A stretch of DNA of 12,479 nt, taken from NCBI GenBank assembly GCA_963814985.1, contig CAWFFV010000041.1, positions 1 to 12,479 on the forward strand, read 5' to 3'. The position numbers and the translations under genes were made by a program. Every line of letters begins with the position of its first letter. The stretch's first letter is position 1. This DNA comes from CAWFFV01 sp963814985 (GTDB taxonomy: Bacteria; Chloroflexota; Ktedonobacteria; Ktedonobacterales; Ktedonobacteraceae). Below are positions 6,905-12,479 of this stretch, one piece after another. The notes below the pieces were generated by a model that saw nothing but the letters and a program-made list of their open reading frames with translations, had not been told where the DNA came from and did not search any database.

Positions 6905-7625
6905 GGGCGAACGGACCACAAGAACAAGGCATCGTACCCCTCAAATATGCGGAGACAGACGTAGAACGCTTGAAGAGGGCTTTCTCTCACGATCGTTGTG
7001 CATTCACCAAAGTAGAGAGTGTTGTCGCTAAAAACCCGCATACGGTTCTAGTAGGATTAGAACATTTTGCTAATCAGTGCGAACCTTCTGATCTCCTCGT
7101 AGTACATTTTTCTGGACATGCCTTGTTGTCGGATGGGAGTTTATATCTTGTCTGTAATGAAACGGACTATGACCGCCAACTTTTTATAACCACCGCTCTA
7201 AAAATCAGTACAGTCAAGAACATTCTTTTCAGATGTAAAGCGAACCACAAACTTCTCATATTAGACTGTTGTCATGCTGGCGTAGATCATGCTGGAGGTA
7301 TCTACAACAGAGGGGAGGAAGAGCAAGAGTTTAAGTATGCTTTAAACCAGGACCTTACAGGTGGCACCAGTGTGATTTTTCAGCCTATGCAGCCAATAAA
7401 CAAACTCGTGAGCCTGATAGCCTGCAAGCTGGCTTCCTCTCATGGGCTCTCGCCAGTGCCTGTGACGAGCGATTTTCTGAGGTCTCGCAAGACAATGCCT
7501 TATCACTTAGCGATTTTGGAAATGGTTACCAGATATCCTGGACAAGACCAACGAAAGTTTGGATAAGCAAATACAAATCCCTGCCCCATTCCTGCTTATG
7601 GGACGAGACGACGAAATCTGGTTTA
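6873..7625 (+). CDS. Caspase-like protease domain, copy 2
   Basis: Shares with copy 1 the N-terminal strand and helix (IGANGPQEQG, LKYAETDVERLKRAF), the catalytic His motif VVHFSGHALLSDG (His codon 7117-7119) and the catalytic Cys motif LLILDCCHAG (Cys codon 7270-7272). After a lost T near 7378 the correct frame reads SAYAANKQTREPDSLQAGFLSWALASAC, and after another near 7517 it reads FWKWLPDILDKTN. The longest unbroken piece is about 6901-7380. Both catalytic residues are kept, which argues against long-standing loss of function. Confidence 0.8.
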
Positions 7626-8430
7626 CCTCTCGTCAGCGCGACCTGAGCAACGATAGGGAGCAGAGTCAAAGTAAGGAACTCACTCTTAACAGGCAAGCAG
7701 ATTTCTTACAACAGTTCTGTTTGGGAGCCCATATCGATGATTTTGATCAGTCAAAGTCATGGCATATGCAGAAAAGCAACGCAACTTTGATTGGCTCCCT
7801 AAAGAAAATATGGAAGATTTATGCCAACGACTCGGATTAGCATCGAGCGTAGGCACACCACGACGGGCTGCTGTTCTCGCTTTTCACAAGTCACCCAGTG
7901 ATTACATTCCTTCAGCGCTCATACGTACAATTGTAAGAACTACAAGTCATGAATACCCTCGCGAAGAGATAAAAGGCCCACTCAGCGATCAGATAGAACA
8001 AACAATTAAGTGGATGACAAGCAATTTGCGGACGATTAGTAAAAATGTTGGAGCGGGTCAGCGTGTTGATCGCTGTGAGATACCAGAACAAGTGCTACGT
8101 GCACTGGTTGTCAACGCAATCGTTCACCGGGATTATGAAGCGAAGGAATGTGTACGCGTTGAAATTACGCCGAGAGCAGATGATTATTACCAATCCTGGC
8201 ATACTAAAATCAGCGATACTGGAGAGTGATCCCCCTTCTCCTCTAGAACCCCACATCCGTATAACCCGCTACTGTTGCAAATGCTGATTGCTCAACGATG
8301 GGCAGAAGGACACTCACACGGTTTTGAAATTGTTTCTGAACAGTGTAAGCAATATGGGTTGTCCCTGCCAGAAATAAAAAACCTCCCCAGCGGTCTGGTC
8401 CAGGTGATCATTCAGCGACCCGAACCCAAT
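7626..8430 (+). CDS. RecG-C-terminal-like GHKL ATPase region, copy 2
   Basis: Matches copy 1 throughout: FLQQFCLGAHIDDFDQSK, MEDLCQRLGLASSVGTPRRAAVLAFHKSP, GPLSDQIEQTIKWM, and the ATP-binding motif IPEQVLRALVVNAIVHRDY, then MIITNPGILKSAILESDPP and AEGHSHGFEIVSEQCKQYG. The usual Glu before the Leu-Val of the first motif is Ala here (RALVVN against RELVAN in copy 1). That Glu is normally the catalytic base of GHKL ATPases, so copy 2 may bind but not hydrolyse ATP. Frames change near 7752, 8170 and 8230. Confidence 0.7.
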
Positions 8431-9825
8431 TCTGCTCAAATCGTCCATGGAGATAATTACAACGCTACCCTCATTCGTCCTATCACACTAACATCAATGT
8501 TGAGTAAAACTCCCTGGTACCCTATTAGTATCGTACTCCTTGTTGTAATGCTCATCGTAGGAATTTTCTCTTCCCCAGGATCAGCAACAGCAAAAGTTCC
8601 CCCACTCATAAATCTCTTTCCACACTCGCATTAATCAAAATTGCCGTTGATGCACCATTATCAGGAACGTCTGCAAGTAGTGGACAGACAATAGCCGATG
8701 GAGCAAAATTCGCTCTCGATCAAGTCAGCATACCAGGATATACCATTGAATATGAACCACTCGATGACCAATCTGACCCCAACGTAGGAAAGGCCAATGT
8801 CACCACAGCAATTAACGATGGATTAACGGCTGCTATCATCGGGCCATACAATAGCAGTGTAGCAGAGCAAGAAATTCCGGTAACAAATGCCGCTCCTATC
8901 GCACAGATTAGCCCGGCTAATACCAACCCATGTCTGACAAAAGATACTTCAGAGACAGGCTGTACAGGCATTGACGACTTACTCCCAACGCTTCATCCTG
9001 ATAAGAGTCAGATCACATACTTTCGTCTTCCAACAACTGATGACCTTGAAGTAAAAGTATTAGCCAGGTTCCTCACAAGTGCACCGCGATCTTATCAAAC
9101 GGCCTATGTGGTCTATAATAGTCAGGACCTTTATAGTCAGTTTCTTCAACAATTGTTCGCTACAGCATGGCAGAAGGCTGGTGGTACCTTCGTTGGTTCG
9201 GATAATGCCCCCAGTGATTTCAGTGCCCAGCAGTATTTGGATCAGTTTCAAATGCTTCCTGCAAATATCAATCCTGATGTCGTTTTCTTCGCTGGTACGA
9301 TGCCAGCGGCCGCAAATGTGAAAGCGGCAATGGCTCAGACCCCACAACTTCGCAATGCAGCTTTCGTAGACGGTGCTGGCATTAACTGGATAGTTTTGTT
9401 CAGGCAGTACAGGGAGAGGGAGGTGGTCCGGTTTTCACGGCACTCCTTTTGAAGATACACCCACAATGCAGCAGTTCAAAACAAACTACGTCTCATCTGG
9501 ATATAGCGATTATGGACCGTATACCGCCAGCGCAAATGATAGTGTCTTGATTGTCACCCAGGCAATCAAAACCGTGCTGGCACAGGGCATCCTGCCTGCA
9601 AGAGGCTCATGGGATATGCAAGGAGCAAAAATGTTCCGTCAGGCAATTATTCGTGCGATTGCAAATATCTCTAGTAATAGCATCCAAAGCACAAATAGCC
9701 TCTTTCTCGCGACAAATTTCCAATCGTTCGATAAAAATGGTGATAATACGAACCCCTACATCTCAATATATTCGCTCGATGGTAATGGCTGGCAGTTACA
9801 AGAGAGCGATCCGGCACGAGGATAA
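8431..9825 (+). CDS. Membrane helix plus extracellular LivJ/LivK-like sensor, copy 2
   Basis: Short linker, then the helix ISIVLLVVMLIVGIFSS (8524-8574) and SPGSATAKVPPLINLFPHSH. A lost base near 8631 shifts the frame, after which the Peripla_BP_6 domain is open from 8634 to about 9387: IKIAVDAPLSG, GAKFALDQV, EYEPLDDQSDP, IIGPYNSSVAEQE, NPCLTKDT, TGCTGI. Two further lost bases near 9388 and 9441 precede the final piece, PFEDTPTMQQFKTNYVSSGYSDYGPYTASANDS to the stop at 9823-9825. A 116-base stretch (9117-9232) is identical to 1679-1794 in the kinase receptor while the flanks are clearly diverged. Confidence 0.8.
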
Positions 9826-9836
9826 CTACTCAGGTC
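9823..9836. repeat. Single arm of the palindrome family, element 2 (half)
   Basis: TAACTACTCAGGTC overlaps the stop codon of receptor copy 2 and equals the arm of the palindrome at 12296-12376 minus its first base. No matching GACCTGAGTAGTTA arm follows; a different long hairpin does. It appears to be a truncated or recombined member of the family. Confidence 0.6.
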
Positions 9837-9847
9837 TCCCAGGTTCA

Positions 9848-9932
9848 CTGACTGTTTTGTTGCGAATGGCGAAGCTTGCGGCGCAAACTTCGCCATTCGC
9901 AACAAAATAGTCAGCGGACTACTATCTTTTTT
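9848..9932 (+). terminator. Long hairpin followed by a T run, terminator after caspase receptor copy 2
   Basis: Two 27-base arms (9848-9874 and 9888-9914) pair completely apart from one G-T position. The 13-base loop can extend through an inner TTGC/GCAA stem. Twelve bases later comes a run of six T (9927-9932). It lies 22 bases after the receptor stop, as expected for an intrinsic terminator, though the stem is unusually long and could also belong to a palindromic mobile element. Confidence 0.65.
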
Positions 9933-9975
9933 GTCACTATGCCGTCACAAAAATGCAGACTGACAAGTATATAAT
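9933..9975 (+). promoter_or_regulatory. Putative promoter of the ATPase gene, with GTCAC repeats
   Basis: TATAAT at 9970-9975 is a perfect -10. No TTGACA lies upstream; instead CGTCACAAA (9943-9951) ends 18 bases before it, and another GTCAC lies at 9933-9937. The same arrangement (GTCAC, then CGTCACAAA, then TATAAT) precedes the phosphatase gene at 11655. The ATPase start is about 100 bases downstream, with AGGAG at 10062-10066. Confidence 0.4.
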
Positions 9976-10074
9976 AGTAACAACAGGCAACAGCAACACT
10001 TGACGAACTTGTGAGGGGTAAATAGAAGACAGCATTTTGTTTTCGGCGTTTGCGCGCAAACAGGAGATCTAACG

Positions 10075-11455
10075 ATGACAGCCAGACCCCAGAACCCCTT
10101 TTATAATACAGCAGCGGTTCGCGATCCAGATATGTTTTTCGGGCGTACTCAACTATTAAGACGCTTATACTCGGAATCGTCTATAAGCAGTGTATCTCCC
10201 TGGTCGGATCACGGCATATTGGCAAATCCTCTATTCTAAGATGTGTGGATCTCCCGGAAATCCAGCAACGCTTTGAACAAAATCTGAACCAGCATATCCT
10301 GGTCTTTATCGATTTGCGTGAGTACTTCCAGAAGACCAGCAAGGATTTTTTTGCAGCGATTACTCAACGCATCATGACACAGTGCCGTGGCCGCCTGGAA
10401 CTCAGCGTACCAGATATGGCTGGTGAGGACAAATTTAGTGCCATTCTTGATCAGGTCGAGGGGCAAGGCTTTTACACTGTACTGCTCATGGATGCTTTTG
10501 ACAATATCACAAGAAATAAAGAATTCGATGCTGACTTCTTCGGATTTCTACGTTCACAGGCCGGCAAAGTCTCATATGTTACAGCTTCCATCGCCCCACT
10601 CTACGAAGTCTGTCACAACGACATTGAAGGATCTCCGTTCTTCAATATCTTTAGTACACATTCTATAGAAGCGTTGCAACTTGAAGAGGCGGAGAACTGG
10701 TGATGGTCCCTGCCAGTAGAGTAGGTCATCCCTTTACAGAGGCGGAGATAGACTGGGTTATCAAAATGGCCGGTCGACATCCTTTTTTTCTCCAGCGTCT
10801 AAGCCATTTTCTCTTTGAGGAGAAATCTTTACACAGTCCGCTTCACTACGATCTGAAACATGCTAAGAGTCATGCCTATCATGACCTGGAGCCACACTTT
10901 GCTGTCACCTGGGAACGCTTAAGTATACAGGAGCAAGAAGTACTCAAAGATGAGGCGCGAAAGGCAGGACACCAGCAGCGGCAGCATCCTGAATTGAGTG
11001 AAAGTGCTCTGTTTCGCCTGTTTGTAAGGGAAAAGTGTCAGCTTCACCTCTTCCGGATGACGACAGAAGAAGTAGAGAAGGTCCTGGATAAAACTGATGA
11101 TGCTCGCTTATTAGGGGAAAGTAACCTGAGATACCTCAAAATCGCTTTTATCCATCTCGCGAAGCAGATTCACGCCATCAAATGTTGAACGTGGTATAGC
11201 CATTCGCGCCGTGCTCAATGAGGCCCTTGAGCGTTTACGTGGAACAGGGATACGTAGAGATCAGCACGAGACTGGAGACTCTATAATATTCTCCACTATC
11301 GCTACTTCAAAAATCACCTGAAAAATGAACAGATAGCCGCACGTCTGGAATTTACCAGCACACGCCAGTACTTTCGAGAGCGCAACAAAGCTATTACGGC
11401 ACTGCTAAATATCCTGCTGGAGATGGGGGACTCTCTGGGCAATGATGATGAGTGA
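10075..11455 (+). pseudogene. STAND/AAA-like ATPase with C-terminal helix-turn-helix-like segment (frameshifted)
   Basis: Reconstructed to about 460 residues. The start ATG 10075 follows AGGAG and opens with NPFYNTAAVRDPDMFFGR, the typical first strand region of AAA-like/STAND ATPases from large bacterial genomes. Walker A is SLVGSRHIGKSS (about 10198-10233), Walker B is FYTVLLMDAFDNI (about 10470-10508), and a sensor-like strand is VSYVTASIAPLYE. Then come SPFFNIFS, a lid region with EAENWL and AGRHPFFLQRLSHFLFEE, both characteristic of the family. After a central helical region it ends with LYNILHYRYFKNH, NEQIAARLEFTSTRQYFRERNKAI, which looks like a helix-turn-helix. Indels: lost bases near 10172, 10702 and 11279, extra base near 11175. 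Longest open pieces are 10245-10703 and 10700-11188. Such proteins act as nucleotide-driven switches in signalling or defence; the target here is unknown. A terminator follows. Confidence 0.75.
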
Positions 11456-11470
11456 AGAGAAGAGAGAACG

Positions 11471-11516
11471 CTGTGGGTGTCGAGAGGGCAGCACCCACAG
11501 AGTTTCTTATGATATT
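11471..11516 (+). terminator. Putative terminator after the ATPase gene
   Basis: CTGTGGGTG (11471-11479) pairs perfectly with CACCCACAG (11492-11500) across a 12-base loop, followed by a T-rich stretch (AGTTTCTTAT). It lies 16 bases after the ATPase stop. The T tract is interrupted, so termination may be moderate. Confidence 0.6.
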
Positions 11517-11568
11517 GTCACATTTCTGGCAGTTATCGTCACAAAGCAGCGCGTATACTAAATATAAT
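11516..11568 (+). promoter_or_regulatory. Putative promoter of the phosphatase gene, with GTCAC repeats
   Basis: TATAAT (11563-11568) lies 17 bases after CGTCACAAA (11537-11545), and a second TTGTCAC is at 11516-11522. This repeats the arrangement upstream of the ATPase gene at 9933-9975. TATACT at 11554-11559 is an alternative -10. The leader to ATG 11655 is about 85 bases long, and I see no riboswitch or small gene in it. Confidence 0.4.
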
Positions 11569-11654
11569 GTGGGATAGAAAAGTGCTCTCGAATGGGCTGA
11601 GACAGGAGAACGCCAGGAAAAAGTATATTTTAGTTGCAGGGGAGAAGGATAGGC

Positions 11655-12285
11655 ATGCCAACTGTCTGGTTTATCAGGCACGCAGAGAGCGAAGCAAACG
11701 CAGGGTTACCGTCATCCAGTCCAATCCAAGTAGGGCTAACAGCCAAAGGTATCAAACAAGCTAAACAGATTGCTCTATCTTTTCAAAAGCCTCCCGATCT
11801 CATCATCACTTCACCCTACATGCGTACAAAGCAAACGGCAGAACCAACCTTACAACGCTTCCCTGACGTTCTCCACGAAGAGTGGCCAGTCCATGAGTTT
11901 ACTTATTTGACACGCTTCCTCGATCAGCCTACAACGATCTCTGATCGGCGTCCAACGGTTAACGCTTTTCGGCAACGCCGCGACCCGTTTTATACTGATG
12001 GCGAAGGAGCCGAGTGTGTAAGGTTTTGCACCGGGTAAAGGATATAGTACAACGGCTCAAATACGCTGCCGAGGATTTTATCGCTATCTTTAGCCATGAG
12101 CAATTTATTCGCGCCGTCTTTGGACCCTGTTCATCAATTCCGGTGATCCCTGCCCTGAGACTATGGAGCGTTTTAGAAGCTTCTTAACTTCATTCTCTAT
12201 GCCCAATGGCTCAATTTTGAAGGTGCAGTTAGAAGAGGGTGAAGAGCCGTGGTTCAGTAAGATTATCACTTCTCACTTATTTTAA
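11655..12285 (+). pseudogene. Histidine phosphatase superfamily protein (phosphoglycerate mutase-like), two frameshifts
   Basis: Reconstructed to about 210 residues, normal for the family. It removes phosphate through a phosphohistidine intermediate in the cytoplasm; the substrate cannot be told from sequence. ATG 11655 follows AAGGA with 5-base spacing and gives the canonical N-terminus MPTVWFIRHAESEANAG, with the catalytic His in RHAES. TSPYMRTKQTAEPTL provides the phosphate-binding Arg, EWPVHEFTYL covers the usual acidic region, and FSHEQFIRAVFW carries the second catalytic His. Lost bases near 12022 (G run) and 12123 (T run) break it; as written the first frame ends at 12038. The last piece, LFINSGDPCPETMERF, runs to TAA 12283-12285. 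It has its own promoter and a palindrome 10 bases after its stop. It is probably unrelated to the receptors. Confidence 0.8.
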
Positions 12286-12295
12286 CAGAAGTATC

Positions 12296-12376
12296 GTAAC
12301 TACTCAGGTCCCTTTTTTATGATTTCTAAGCGCCTCAGGCACTGAGGAATCAGGACAAAGGGACCTGAGTAGTTAC
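12296..12376. repeat. 81-bp palindrome (GTAACTACTCAGGTC family), element 3
   Basis: Perfect 20-base arms (12296-12315 and 12357-12376, GTAACTACTCAGGTCCCTTT and its complement) around a 41-base centre that can itself fold (TGATT...CCTCA with TGAGGAATCA). It lies 10 bases after the phosphatase stop, the same gene-end position as elements 1 and 2. The centres of elements 1 and 3 are unrelated while the outer arms are conserved, which fits a small palindromic mobile element with fixed ends or a recurrent bidirectional terminator. Confidence 0.85.
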
Positions 12377-12392
12377 CAACCTGGATGCATGT

Positions 12393-12429
12393 GGCAACTT
12401 CTCCCAACTATGAACAGTGGAGAGTTGCC
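12393..12429. other. Imperfect hairpin before a possible gene start
   Basis: GGCAACTTCTCC (12393-12404) pairs with GGAGAGTTGCC (12419-12429) with one bulged T. The right arm contains the GGAGAG that could serve as ribosome-binding site for ATG 12430, so the hairpin could mask it. Short, and possibly coincidental. Confidence 0.35.
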
Positions 12430-12479
12430 ATGGCAACACAATTGCTGAACTACGAGATGCTTGCCTGTGTCAAAACCTC
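12430..12479 (+). CDS. Possible gene start, cut by the window edge
   Basis: ATG 12430 follows GGAGAG (12419-12424) at 5-base spacing and is open to the end (MATQLLNYEMLACVKT). Only 16 complete codons are visible, too few to recognise a family. Confidence 0.25.
   Translation, partial: MATQLLNYEMLACVKT

Larger units (their letters stand above)
6873..9825 (+). pseudogene. Caspase-like protease/GHKL ATPase/TM/LivK-like sensor receptor, copy 2 (nine frameshifts)
   Basis: Paralogue of the 3120-6550 receptor, reconstructed to about 985 residues. ATG 6873 is chosen because it aligns with the copy-1 start (MTQQRYAYL against MDLPKRYAYL) and keeps the TAATG context. Breaks: extra base near 6900; lost bases near 7378 (T run), 7517 (T run) and 7752 (A run); extra base near 8170; lost bases near 8230 (C run), 8631, 9388 and 9441. 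In most cases copy 1 shows the undisturbed frame. It differs from copy 1 by a shorter insert in the caspase and by lacking the two 70-residue linker repeats. The stop TAA overlaps the arm of a palindromic element. With nine indels it is the most damaged gene in the window. Confidence 0.75.

Noticed and set aside
6553..12376. CRISPR array
   Set aside because: The repeats are palindromic, far apart, with different centres, and at gene ends; there are no regular spacers and no cas genes.
1..12479. Insertion sequence, tRNA or rRNA genes
   Set aside because: I found no transposase or integrase frame, no cloverleaf-like sequence with conserved T-loop, and no rRNA-like stretch on either strand.

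Overview
The window looks like a piece of a Ktedonobacteria-type (Chloroflexota) genome or a similar large multicellular-bacterial genome. This is an inference from content: a Hanks-type kinase receptor, caspase-like proteases, a STAND-like ATPase and expanded paralogous receptor genes. No marker gene or rRNA is present to prove it. All genes are on the + strand.

Layout. (1) 89-2389: a Ser/Thr kinase joined through one membrane helix to an extracellular LivJ/LivK-like (Peripla_BP_6) ligand-binding domain. (2) 2584-3036: a small protein with a heptad-repeat helix, whose reading frame continues past a TAG to overlap the next start codon. (3) 3120-6550: a caspase-like protease, then a RecG-C-terminal-like GHKL ATPase domain, a repeated linker, one membrane helix and the same extracellular sensor. 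(4) 6815-9825: a tandem, more decayed copy of modules 2 and 3, in which the small gene has lost almost all of its length. (5) 10075-11455: a STAND/AAA-like ATPase with a C-terminal helix-turn-helix-like segment. (6) 11655-12285: a histidine phosphatase. (7) 12430 to the edge: a possible gene start. A family of palindromes with arms GTAACTACTCAGGTC sits directly after three of the gene stops.

The most interesting content is a set of three receptors that share one extracellular sensor but carry different cytoplasmic outputs: a kinase in one, a caspase plus GHKL ATPase in two. The predicted topology puts the effector inside and the sensor outside. This suggests that an external small molecule, possibly an amino acid or peptide, controls either phosphorylation or proteolysis, which would suit cell-fate, differentiation or conflict signalling. 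That role is inferred and not shown by the sequence.

Five of the six complete genes are interrupted by single-base indels. I count 22 (16 deletions, 6 insertions), many in short homopolymers. Correcting them gives continuous proteins of about 767, 1142, 985, 460 and 210 residues. Either the sequence is an under-polished long-read assembly or this is a decaying locus. The clustering in homopolymers and the damage to unrelated genes favour the first. Whole genes are listed as 'pseudogene' to reflect the literal sequence, with domain-level entries for their open segments.
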